From Austropuccinia psidii (Eukaryota; Basidiomycota; Pucciniomycetes; Pucciniales; Sphaerophragmiaceae), in assembly GCA_023105745.1 (NCBI GenBank), contig JALGQZ010000011.1, positions 11,060,975 to 11,124,974 of the forward strand: 64,000 nt of DNA, given 5' to 3'. The notes under the pieces were generated by a model. That model was not told the origin of the DNA. It saw nothing but the letters and a program-made list of their open reading frames with translations, and made no database searches. Positions 33,825 through 42,700 of this stretch are shown piece by piece; position 1 is the stretch's first letter, and the number at the start of each line of letters is the position of its first letter. Both the position numbers and the translations under genes were made by a program.

Positions 33825-36800
33825 ATGGATAAACCTTCATCATCAAAATTACCTGGTAGTATTGAAGAAATCCAGGAAGAAAACTTTAATGAAGAAACTG
33901 TTGAAGGACAGGAAGAAATGTCCTCAACAGAGAGACTTCAGAATAAGATGCTAGAAATGCAAGCAGAATTACTAGCACTCATCAAAAAGGAAGGGAAAAA
34001 TAAATCATCAAGTTATACTCCACAGAATAGTCCACTTGAAGAGCAAACCACCCTTCCAAGATCATTCAGGCAGCATGGATCACCTTCACCTTATCCTAGA
34101 CCCATGGCCACATCAACACCTTATACAGAACAAAGACAAAGTACCTTACCAAGAAGAGTCAACATTTCTTCCCAAATGCCAACTCCATTACATCAAGAAA
34201 TTCCAAGAAACACTACTCCAATAGTGAAAATCAGAGCCAAGGACTATAACTTGTGGTTTGATGGAAAGGATGTTGAAAGATTCATCAAGAAAGTTGAAAA
34301 TATTGCAGAAATTGAAGGAGCAAGTGGAAGAGACATTGCAAGACAAATAGCATTTTGGACAAAAGATGAAGAAATCAGTTATCATATTGAAGGAATGCCT
34401 GGATATGAAACAGCTGATTGGGATCAATTAAAAGTGGATATGAAAAGAAGATGGGGAACAGTATCACCTGAAAGAAGATACAGATTATCCTCAATCACTG
34501 ATTTATTCACAAAAACTCAACAAGAAAGTGGAATAAGAAACATGACTCAATACAGAAAATTCATTGGGGAATATGAAGCAATCATCACTTACCTCAAAAG
34601 ATACCAATATATCCAAGGTGATATCAATCATAACCAGGAAATATTGGCCAGCCTTTCCACTAGTGTTCAAGAATCAATTTACAAAGAAATGATTAAAGAC
34701 AGAGCTATGGTTCAAGCCTTGGATGGAGGTTACATCATTCCAAGATTGGATATTTTGAAATTATACATTGAACAAGACTTGGAGGCCAAGGTACTTATTC
34801 AACAAAAAGAATTTTCTAAACCAAAACCTCCAGAAAAGAAAACAAGATTTGAGGATGAAAGCTGGGATGAAGTTTTAAAACAAGTAAAAGAACTCACCCA
34901 AAAGATCAAAAATCCTCCACAACCAGAGCCTCAACCAAGAAATGAGGGAAAAGAATCAGTTAAAGAAGTTTCAAATCAACTTAAAACCCTATCAGAAGCT
35001 GTCAATCCACCAAGAAGGAACTGGAACAACAATCAAGAGCAAAGATTCCCTCAAAATAATCAGCCATACAGGCCAAGGAATCCCTTACCACCACTTTCAT
35101 CCAGTTACCAACCTTACATACCAGCTCAGATGGCTCCAAGACCACCAATGAAATGTGCTTACTGCAAGGAAGAAGGACATTCAGCAACTAGATGCACTCA
35201 CCTTGCTGAAGATTTAGACAGAAGAATTGTCAGAACCCAAGGAGCATCTTACCTCTTCCCCAATTATCAGAGAGTACCTATGGAAGGAAATGAAAGTGCC
35301 AAAGACATAGTCAGGGCCTTTGCAAAAGAACAAGCAGAGCTTAACAAGAAATTTATGGATAAACCTACTGTAAAACCAAAACCAGAAGAAGAGATTAAGA
35401 CCACTGAAAAGAAATCAGAAGATAAATCAACCTCAATTGCACATGTTGAAGATTGGTCAAACTGGAAACCACCTACCATTTCCTCAGCCAATGACCCTTT
35501 TGAATCACACATTGGATTAAGACAGACAAAACAAAGGCTGGAAAGACAATCCCAAAATCAAGAGCCAAAGAAGAAAGCTGAAATTCCAGGAACTTACATT
35601 GAAGAAGAAAAGGAAGAAGAAAGAGTAATAATTCCTACCAAATTCCAAAATTCAAATATTCCAAAACCAGACCAACCTGAGGAGGAAATTGAAAATATTG
35701 ACAATAAGAATGAAGATGATGAAATTCCCAAAGAAGAAAAGAAGTTCAGAAAACCTCAAAAGAAACAAGTTGAAACCAAATTGGAAATTGACAAAATTAT
35801 TAAGAAAATTATGCAACAAAAGATCAACCTTACCATTGAAGAAATTTTGAGGATGTCACCCAATTTTGTCCATAAATTACAAGAATTATCAGAAAAGGAC
35901 AAGGAAAAGATTAAATCACTCAACTCAATGGATCTTCAAGAAAGATTATTATCATTTGGATTCAAAGAAATACCCAAGCCCAAGATTCATTATGCCTGTC
36001 CTTTGGGATTTATGGAAATCTTCATTGGAAAAGAAGAATATCCTATCAGAGCATTAGTGGACACTGGGGCAGAACTCAACATTATACCAGAAGAAATAGC
36101 AATCAAAGCTTCACTCACAACAAGAAATCTTAACATGAACCTCAGGGGAATTGGAGGCCATACTACTTCATTGGTTGCACTATCAGAATTTACTCCAATC
36201 ATCTTGGCTTCAGGAGAAGAAACTCAAATCCACTTTTTTATTGCAAAAGGATCTGTCCATACAGTACTTGGAAGACCTTTCTTGGCAGACAACAATATCA
36301 GACTAGAATTCTCCCATAAACAAGGTGAAATACTAAGCTATCAAGAACCTGATGGGAGAAGATTATGCATGCCAATATGCAAACCCCAAGCACTTGGATG
36401 GCAAACTGGACCACCTAGAGGAATGGATCTATGCAATATGGCAAAATTGGTCAGAAATACACCAGGAAAGAAGTTTCAAAATGAAAAAGGTGACAATACC
36501 ATGACAAATTTGACCCAGAAGACCCAAGATTTATCCATATCTCCAAAAAGTGATAAATTTGGTCAAGATTTACAAAATACCCAATGGCCAAACAACCTGA
36601 AAAGACAACTTGAAGACTCAACCTCTGAGGATGAATTACCCAATATAAGTTACAAGCCAATTAACAAGAAGAAAGAAACATTCCAGATTTTAGTAGATGG
36701 AAATGAGAAAATAAATGGAAACCCTTTCAAAACTAAACCCAAAAGGAAGAAAGTCAGATTTAGTGAGCATCATGAGCTCTCAGATGAAGAAATTATAAAT

Positions 36801-37454
36801 GATATTGAAAAAGATCTCAGAATTATGGATGAAAGAGACAAAAATTTAAAAGAGACATACCATATCAACTTCTTGGACAGACCATTGAACAACCAAGAAG
36901 AACCTTATGAATGGCAACTGGAAAACCCTGAATTCATACAGCAACCTCCCAATGAAGATGATGAAACAGAATCCATCCTAGAAAATGAATACAACTACAT
37001 TTACTTGCCATATATCACTTTTGAAGATATTTATGGGGATGAAGCTCAAGAAATTTTATGTGAAGATAAATATTTATGTCAACTTCCAGGAGCAAACTTG
37101 AACAAGATCCAATTCCTAGAACTACTAACTGAAGAGGGAATTAAAGGTAACCTTGAAAACAAATTTTGGGATGAAATATTTGAAATGGCCACACTACCAA
37201 GAAGAGGACTTTACTTCAATCAAATTTGGGCCCAGTGGTACCTTGGTTTGAATGGATCAACATATCAAACTGGAAGACTGAAATGGGTTGGAGATGGATA
37301 TATATTCATTGATGAAAACCTATGGTGGTCAGAATTTCCATCAGAACAAGAAATTGGGGAAAGAAATGCCTTTTTGGAAGCCCTCAAAGATCTTATTTTG
37401 GCCAGATTACTCAACAGACACTTACCTTTCCCCCTTGGGGGAGCTCAACCTTAA
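33825..37454 (+). CDS. C ORF1: Gag with zinc knuckle, aspartic protease and a C-terminal accessory domain
   Basis: 1,209 residues from the first ATG (33825). In order: charged, low-complexity N-terminus; capsid-like helical domain about residues 138-330 (begins Y-N-L-W-F-D-G-K-D; the type common in basidiomycete Ty3 elements); Pro/Gln-rich linker; CCHC knuckle CAYCKEEGHSATRC (about 444-457); long K/E-rich stretch; retropepsin with A-L-V-D-T-G-A-E-L-N-I-I (about 742-753) and V-L-G-R-P-F-L-A; acidic linker; and a C-terminal domain (about 1059-1209) duplicated in ORF3 at 38472. The frame stays open and protein-like upstream to 33555 without an ATG, so the true start may come from an upstream exon. 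Gag and protease are fused while pol is 9.5 kb away, which is unusual. No breaks seen. Confidence 0.9.
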   Translation: MDKPSSSKLPGSIEEIQEENFNEETVEGQEEMSSTERLQNKMLEMQAELLALIKKEGKNKSSSYTPQNSPLEEQTTLPRSFRQHGSPSPYPRPMATSTPYTEQRQSTLPRRVNISSQMPTPLHQEIPRNTTPIVKIRAKDYNLWFDGKDVERFIKKVENIAEIEGASGRDIARQIAFWTKDEEISYHIEGMPGYETADWDQLKVDMKRRWGTVSPERRYRLSSITDLFTKTQQESGIRNMTQYRKFIGEYEAIITYLKRYQYIQGDINHNQEILASLSTSVQESIYKEMIKDRAMVQALDGGYIIPRLDILKLYIEQDLEAKVLIQQKEFSKPKPPEKKTRFEDESWDEVLKQVKELTQKIKNPPQPEPQPRNEGKESVKEVSNQLKTLSEAVNPPRRNWNNNQEQRFPQNNQPYRPRNPLPPLSSSYQPYIPAQMAPRPPMKCAYCKEEGHSATRCTHLAEDLDRRIVRTQGASYLFPNYQRVPMEGNESAKDIVRAFAKEQAELNKKFMDKPTVKPKPEEEIKTTEKKSEDKSTSIAHVEDWSNWKPPTISSANDPFESHIGLRQTKQRLERQSQNQEPKKKAEIPGTYIEEEKEEERVIIPTKFQNSNIPKPDQPEEEIENIDNKNEDDEIPKEEKKFRKPQKKQVETKLEIDKIIKKIMQQKINLTIEEILRMSPNFVHKLQELSEKDKEKIKSLNSMDLQERLLSFGFKEIPKPKIHYACPLGFMEIFIGKEEYPIRALVDTGAELNIIPEEIAIKASLTTRNLNMNLRGIGGHTTSLVALSEFTPIILASGEETQIHFFIAKGSVHTVLGRPFLADNNIRLEFSHKQGEILSYQEPDGRRLCMPICKPQALGWQTGPPRGMDLCNMAKLVRNTPGKKFQNEKGDNTMTNLTQKTQDLSISPKSDKFGQDLQNTQWPNNLKRQLEDSTSEDELPNISYKPINKKKETFQILVDGNEKINGNPFKTKPKRKKVRFSEHHELSDEEIINDIEKDLRIMDERDKNLKETYHINFLDRPLNNQEEPYEWQLENPEFIQQPPNEDDETESILENEYNYIYLPYITFEDIYGDEAQEILCEDKYLCQLPGANLNKIQFLELLTEEGIKGNLENKFWDEIFEMATLPRRGLYFNQIWAQWYLGLNGSTYQTGRLKWVGDGYIFIDENLWWSEFPSEQEIGERNAFLEALKDLILARLLNRHLPFPLGGAQP

Positions 37455-37568
37455 ATAACATCACCAAAATCAAGAAATTTTCTTTAAAATGTATCAGTAT
37501 CAGTATCACCAAAAAAAAAAAAAAAAAAAAAAAAAGTATCATTAGTTTCTTCTCTATTTTTTCTCCAG

Positions 37569-37597
37569 GGCAGTGACTTCCTGCCTTAACAAAGAAG
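37569..37597 (+). ncRNA. Type 2 pseudoknot, copy 1
   Basis: Stem GGCAG (37569-37573) with CTGCC (37581-37585). Loop TGACTTC, whose CTTC (37577-37580) pairs with GAAG (37594-37597) after the linker TTAACAAA. Copies 3-5 have CCTC/GAGG instead, a compensatory change. Confidence 0.7.
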
Positions 37598-37691
37598 ACA
37601 TTCATCAACAAATTCTTTCTTAAAATATAAAATAAAAAACAAAAAAAAAAAAAAAAAATGTATCATTAGTTTCTTCTCTATTTTTCTCCTG

Positions 37692-37720
37692 GGCAGTGAC
37701 TTCCTGCCTTAACAAAGAAG
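37692..37720 (+). ncRNA. Type 2 pseudoknot, copy 2
   Basis: GGCAG 37692-37696 with CTGCC 37704-37708; loop CTTC with GAAG 37717-37720. Lies 70 bases before the ATG of ORF2. Confidence 0.7.
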
Positions 37721-37789
37721 ACATTCATCAACAAATTATTTCTTAAAAAAAAAAAAAAAACTTACAAAAATATATCAATCACCTCCACC

Positions 37790-38125
37790 ATGGCCAATTC
37801 ACCAATTTTTGGATCCTATGGGGAAGAATTAATAAAAGAAGACCAAATTATCAATGAAGAACTTCATTGGTCACCAGAAGATGAAGATTTCAATAAAGAG
37901 AGCCTTTGGCACTTTAAGGATACTTCATCAATAACAAGAAACCAAGAAATTGAAGAAATCAAGGAATTGCTGAAAATTTTGGAGGTTTCTGACAAAACCA
38001 ATGATCAAATTACTCTAGAATTAATGGACCAATTAAATTTCAAACCATCAAGGCCCATCTTAAAGACACATAACAGCTCTAAAAATCAAAAATCAAATAA
38101 AATAGTCAGATTTAAACTTCAATAA
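37790..38125 (+). CDS. C ORF2: small acidic protein of unknown function
   Basis: 111 residues, ATG at 37790 in a favourable context (ACCATGG). Acidic N-terminal half (repeated E/D, E-E-L-H-W-S-P-E-D-E-D), a leucine-rich helical middle (I-E-E-I-K-E-L-L-K-I-L-E-V) and a basic C-terminal end (N-K-I-V-R-F-K-L-Q). The basic end faintly recalls K-K-V-R-F-S in the linker of ORF1 (about 36747), so it may derive from the same ORF1 region as ORF3. No membrane segment or signal peptide. Flanked on both sides by type 2 pseudoknots. I do not recognise a family. Confidence 0.7.
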   Translation: MANSPIFGSYGEELIKEDQIINEELHWSPEDEDFNKESLWHFKDTSSITRNQEIEEIKELLKILEVSDKTNDQITLELMDQLNFKPSRPILKTHNSSKNQKSNKIVRFKLQ

Positions 38126-38131
38126 TCACTA

Positions 38132-38160
38132 GGCAGTGACCTCCTGCCTTATCAAAGAGG
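38132..38160 (+). ncRNA. Type 2 pseudoknot, copy 3
   Basis: GGCAG 38132-38136 with CTGCC 38144-38148; loop CCTC 38140-38143 with GAGG 38157-38160; linker TTATCAAA. Confidence 0.7.
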
Positions 38161-38216
38161 AAAATAAGCTCTTATCAATTTAAATAACCATCAATCCCCA
38201 AATCAAGCAATCACTA

Positions 38217-38245
38217 GGCAGTGACCTCCTGCCTTATCAAAGAGG
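38217..38245 (+). ncRNA. Type 2 pseudoknot, copy 4
   Basis: GGCAG 38217-38221 with CTGCC 38229-38233; CCTC 38225-38228 with GAGG 38242-38245. Confidence 0.7.
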
Positions 38246-38305
38246 AAAATCAATTCTCATCAATCAAAATCACCAATTTCACTCACCCAAAATCAATCAT
38301 CACTA

Positions 38306-38334
38306 GGCAGTGACCTCCTGCCTTATCAAAGAGG
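38306..38334 (+). ncRNA. Type 2 pseudoknot, copy 5
   Basis: GGCAG 38306-38310 with CTGCC 38318-38322; CCTC 38314-38317 with GAGG 38331-38334. It is the last copy before ORF3, whose ATG is 138 bases downstream. Copies 3-5 repeat with a spacing of 85-89 bases. Confidence 0.7.
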
Positions 38335-38471
38335 AATATCCAAATTCTTACCCAAGAATTATCATCCAAAACCCACTAAACCTACCCTCAAAGTATTGTG
38401 ATAAATAAACCTGACAAAATTTTCAGATTTTATTACCATCAACACTTCAAAATACACCAAATCCATCAAAA

Positions 38472-39158
38472 ATGGAATCATGGCCATTACTTGAAGAAAA
38501 TCCCTGGTCATTGGACACAGATGTCAGCTGGCTAGAAGAAAAAGAAATTTGGACCAATTACATTAATCAACAAGAAATAGAGGAAAATCCTGACTGGTTC
38601 TTTAAAATAAAACCAGAACCCTGTCCTGATATTTCCACCATACTACTTCCATACATTGAGTTTGAGGACATCTTTGAAAAGGAAAAAATACTATCAGAAC
38701 TTGTCATACCACATCCATGGAAAGAATTACCTGGATTCAACCTCACAAAGTATGAATTCTTGGATATACTGACATGGGATGGAGTTGATGGCAACCTTGG
38801 AAACCAATACTGGGATGAAATATTTAAAATGGATGAAAACTTCAGGAAATCACTATTTTGGAGGACCTGGAAATGCCAAGATTGGTTCAACCTCCAGGAT
38901 TTTGAAATCAAAAATGGAAAAATAAGCAAGACCTCAGGAGGATATACTATAAAGAATACCACATGGGATTTCCACTGGGAGGAAACACTGATACCAGCAA
39001 TATTCATCCTCAAAGGTGGTGTAACTAAAATCAACACAGAAGAATGGGAATACTTCTGTCAAGAATACATTTTCAAAGCTCTCAAAAGAGAACAATGGAG
39101 GGGAGGAAGATTTATGAAGAATGAATTAGTGAAGAAGTTACTTAGTCAAAGGAATTAA
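38472..39158 (+). CDS. C ORF3: protein duplicating the C-terminal domain of ORF1
   Basis: 228 residues, Trp-rich and acidic at the N-terminus. Residues about 57-125 match the end of ORF1: L-L-P-Y-I-E-F-E-D-I-F against L-P-Y-I-T-F-E-D-I-Y, L-P-G-F-N-L-T-K against L-P-G-A-N-L-N-K, G-N-L-G-N-Q-Y-W-D-E-I-F against G-N-L-E-N-K-F-W-D-E-I-F. The C-terminal half has a W/G-rich beta-like stretch and a basic helical end. No signal peptide, membrane segment or catalytic motif seen, so it is not an obvious envelope protein. Domain function unknown. Its own ATG and upstream pseudoknots suggest separate expression. Confidence 0.82.
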   Translation: MESWPLLEENPWSLDTDVSWLEEKEIWTNYINQQEIEENPDWFFKIKPEPCPDISTILLPYIEFEDIFEKEKILSELVIPHPWKELPGFNLTKYEFLDILTWDGVDGNLGNQYWDEIFKMDENFRKSLFWRTWKCQDWFNLQDFEIKNGKISKTSGGYTIKNTTWDFHWEETLIPAIFILKGGVTKINTEEWEYFCQEYIFKALKREQWRGGRFMKNELVKKLLSQRN

Positions 39159-40273
39159 TTAGAAGAAATACCACCTGCTAAGTCCTCAATTCTTTGCTTA
39201 ATAATTCATACTCTTTTCATTTATATTATTATTGTTTATTTCTTCAATTTTTTATTTCCCATTTCTTATCTTTGCTCTTTACAATTCAATCCTTTTTCTT
39301 ATTAAAGAAAAAAAAAAGCCACACAAAATAAAATATTAAAAATTTAAAAATCAGCTTCAATTAATATGAGCTTTGAAGGAATAAATAGAACAGAAGCTTA
39401 CCTAATATCAACTGTTTTTGTCTCATATTTATATATATTTCTTTTTAGCAACAAAAAAAATCAGATTAGAATTAAATTTAAAATACAAAAAAAAAGAAAA
39501 TAAAAACACAATCAGTTTTAATTCAGTTCATATCAGTAGCTGATTAATTTTAAAAATAAAAAAAAATAAAAAAACTCACATTATATGAGGGATCTATTTC
39601 ATTCATTCTAAATCTATTCTTATTCTCTTATCAATCTTATTCTATTTCTTATTTTCTCCAAAAAAAAAAAAAAAGGAAGTGATAGACTATCCATTTTATT
39701 GAAGTTAAATTAAATTAATTTTAATTTATTCAACTCTAATTTATATTGTAGAACCCAGCTTAACTCATATTTTAACTTGAACTTAACTTGGGTTTATTAT
39801 TTATTTATTTTTAGAAAAAAAACAGTCGGGGAAAGAGAATATAACCAAGAGGAGGGGGTATTTATAGTAAAATTCTATTGAGGCTGACTTGTGGTTTCTT
39901 ACTCATCAGGTACAACCTATCAACACTCTAACTCCACTCTGGAGATATCAGTGCACAGCCTAGAACAAGTAGCTTGGCTTTTGTACTCATGCAAGATTGG
40001 ACACCTTCAATGCATTAGCATAAAAGCACATCATGTGCCAATGCTGATACAGCTTTTGCAGCCCTGCTTAAATTAAATTTATCAATTTGATGGATAAACA
40101 AAGATTATCCCCAAATTGATTTCAGAAAATTAAACAACTACAGCTACAGCGCAAGGAGTCATAGCTCAAGAAGTCAAAGTAGCTAAGGTAACCAAGCTGT
40201 ATAGTAATTACAGCGGATAATGTACAAGAACATAGTTAGATTATACTAAATGTCCTTCTCTCTTAAAATCCAC

Positions 40274-40379
40274 CTTGTGTGCACTGATCAACACAATTCT
40301 CTTTGCTAAAGCTTCTCGAAGACGGGGGGCATCTTTACTGGCTGCTACAATGCCAACAGAAATCTCCCATTTAATTTTC
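40274..40379 (-). other. Exon-like fragment, possible captured host sequence
   Basis: On the minus strand: acceptor TTTCTGTAG|GAAAATT, 106 bases open in one frame with K-I-K-W-E-I-S-V-G-I-V-A-A-S-K-D and A-P-R-L-R-E-A-L-A-K-R-I-V-L, then donor ACAAG|GTGGAT. Its amino acid composition is protein-like and unlike its neighbours. Source gene not recognised. Confidence 0.3.
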
Positions 40380-40937
40380 CTACAGAAACAAAGAAGACAA
40401 AGATTCTCCTTCCAAACTCCCAACATCATGCGATCAGATTCCGGAAATGAACAGTAGAAGCAATAATCAATTCCAATGAATCAATTAAATGGTGCATTAA
40501 CCCCAAATAATATCAGGATCTAGATACTGTTTCTGAATTCAGTATTATAGAAGTCATGGGTCTCAACACTTGTCAAGAATGAGAGGTATCAAAATAACAA
40601 TCTCATCCTCTTAAAAAAAAGTCAATATTAAACAGCCTACTTCAGACCATGCAAGATGGTACCCAATCAACTAGAGGTTTCTGATTGTATTGGGGAAACA
40701 ACTCTTGCATTGGAACATCATAAGGTGGCAGCTCAAGGTTTAAAAAGACTGAACCACGTTAACACCCTGCTAGAAGAAATACACTGCACTGCATGCAGGT
40801 TTAAAAGCACTTAAAATACGATGACTGCTCACAAATCTAGAAGCAGTACTGCATCTTCTATCTAAACCAAGCTAACGGAATAAAATTCCATGCATTCAGT
40901 CTGAGATCTATCCGACATCCTCTAACCTCTGGAATTC

Positions 40938-41213
40938 GTGCCGAAGTGGCTTGCATCACAAACCTGCAGGCAGCACAGCCCTTTCTTGGTAAAACAACAA
41001 AGAAAAATGATGATGGAAACAACAACTGCTTTACAGAAGTACAATCACGACATAAGGATTCACCAACTAATTACTCATGCCGCCGTTGAAGCAGTAAAAG
41101 CAGGTGGTCCAACTGTTGCTTGCACCAATACAACTCACCATCTTACCTGGACAATGGACGATTGGGCTGGAAAGGGTTTGAGCTATTGCAAACCAGTTTC
41201 CAAAATTACCTGA
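40938..41213 (+). other. Open frame of unclear status
   Basis: 91 codons starting at ATG 40938, unremarkable, mixed composition (H-A-A-V-E-A-V-K-A-G-G-P-T-V-A). No family recognised. It could be a fragment of captured sequence or chance. Confidence 0.2.
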
Positions 41214-41429
41214 CGATCGAGAGGCCTTGCGAGAAGTTATTAGTTGCCCAAGATAGATAACGCACCTGAAGAATGTCTAAGAGGTCCCAAGAGAGTTTAT
41301 GCCTCTTTATCGATTGAAGAGATCCCAACGACTGGATTCTCAGCAGTAAAAGTGTATCTTGAAGCCTTACAAGAACACTTTTTCACCCGATCAAAGTTTA
41401 AGCACCCTGAATGGTGTTGAAACATTTAT

Positions 41430-41950
41430 AAACAATAAAATAACCCACCCAATGCACCCCAAAAGGGTTTTAGAGTAAAATACACCCCAGCCGACTCAAC
41501 TATTCAACAAAGTGAGGGGTTGAGAGCACCCACACGTCAAAGAACAAACCACCCGAAGTGGTTTAAAAGCACAATAAAGTGCTTTTCAAGGTGATCGAAG
41601 ATAGAAACAGCCTACCCAAACCACCCTGGAGGGTTTTAAACAACCTCTAGATCAGGCTGTCAAGCTGACTACCTTACCTTCCGACTAGAAAGCACCCAAC
41701 GCGACTAAATTCTAAAGCACTGCAGAGGTGTAATAACACCCATTAGAACACCATACAGCCCAACCGACTCATTTTTTTAATAAAGTATGGGGTTTAAAAC
41801 ACCCACATAATAAAAAATAAACCACCCGAAGTGGTTTAAAGCACAATAAAGTGCTTCCCAACATATTTGGAGATGGAAACTAACTACCCGAAGCCCCTGG
41901 AGGGTTGTAACACCCTCTAGAGACTACCTTACCTTCTAATAATAACAGGA
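41430..41950 (+). repeat. Two tandem units with strong paired hairpins
   Basis: A unit of about 260 bases appears twice (about 41430-41690 and 41735-41940). Each has AAACCAC-CCGAA-GTGGTTT (41546-41564; 41819-41837), followed directly by a second hairpin AAGCAC...GTGCTT (8 bp in unit 1: 41565-41586; 6 bp in unit 2: 41839-41856), then CCCTGGAGGGTT with a following CCTCTAGA. Shared words CCGACT, GGGGTT, ACACCC. No gene. Confidence 0.6.
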
Positions 41951-42172
41951 ATGATAATAATAAATAAAAACAAAAAAAAAGAATAAGTATAGAATAGTAA
42001 GAGTATAAATATTTATGAATAAACTAATTGTTTATTTTTTATTCAATTTTTTATGTAAATTTACTGATGATTTCTCTTTTCCAATAATAATAAAAAAAAA
42101 AAAAAGGAGTCAAAAAAAAAAAAAAAAAAAAGAACAAAAAAAAAAAAAGAACAAAAAACAACAACAATAAGG

Positions 42173-42667
42173 AGCCCTCAGTATGGCTATAAACTGCTTG
42201 TTTTCAATTTTTATATCTTGAATTTTGTGCTTACTCTATTATTTTTAGGGCCACCAATAACAAATAAAAAAAAGCCCTCATCAAGGCTTTAAACTGATGG
42301 ATTCTTTGATTTTACTCATTTTTTTTATTTTTGCTTTCATAACTGGTTTTATTGGAAATTTTGATTGCTACAGGGCTAGAAATATACAAAACATGTCCTC
42401 AGGCTATAAAGGACAATGCAAAGCCCTGAGCAAGGCTTTAAACTGCTCACTTTTATTTTTTCCATAATTTTATTAACATTCTTATTTTTACTGACATTTT
42501 ATTATTATTATTATTTTTTTTACAGTTTTTTATATTAATCAATACATATACAGAATGAGGAATTAAAAAGGGAAAAGCCCTTAGGATACAAGAAATAACA
42601 ATTTTTCACAGGGCTCTAAAAATAACAACAAAAGCCCTAATCAAGGCTTAAAACTGATGGTTTATTT

Positions 42668-42700
<33 letters not shown>

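Larger units (their letters stand above)
37454..37789 (+). repeat. Two direct repeats between C ORF1 and ORF2, each with a pseudoknot
   Basis: A unit of about 95 bases occurs at about 37534-37628 and 37658-37750: an A-run, TATCATTAGTTTCTTCTC, the pseudoknot, and ACATTCATCAACAAATT, separated by poly-A tracts (37511-37534 and others). No gene. Confidence 0.85.
39159..41429 (+). other. Noncoding stretch of C, partly of host-like composition
   Basis: 39159-39850 is AT-rich with many A and T runs and no gene. From about 39880 to 41430 the composition changes to a more balanced one with CpG. It holds an exon-like piece on the minus strand (40274-40379) and an open plus-strand frame (40938-41213). 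This reads like captured, non-retroviral sequence, but I recognise no source. Confidence 0.5.

Noticed and set aside
38472..39158. ORF3 as an envelope gene
   Set aside because: No signal peptide, membrane anchor or cleavage site; it matches the ORF1 C-terminal domain instead.
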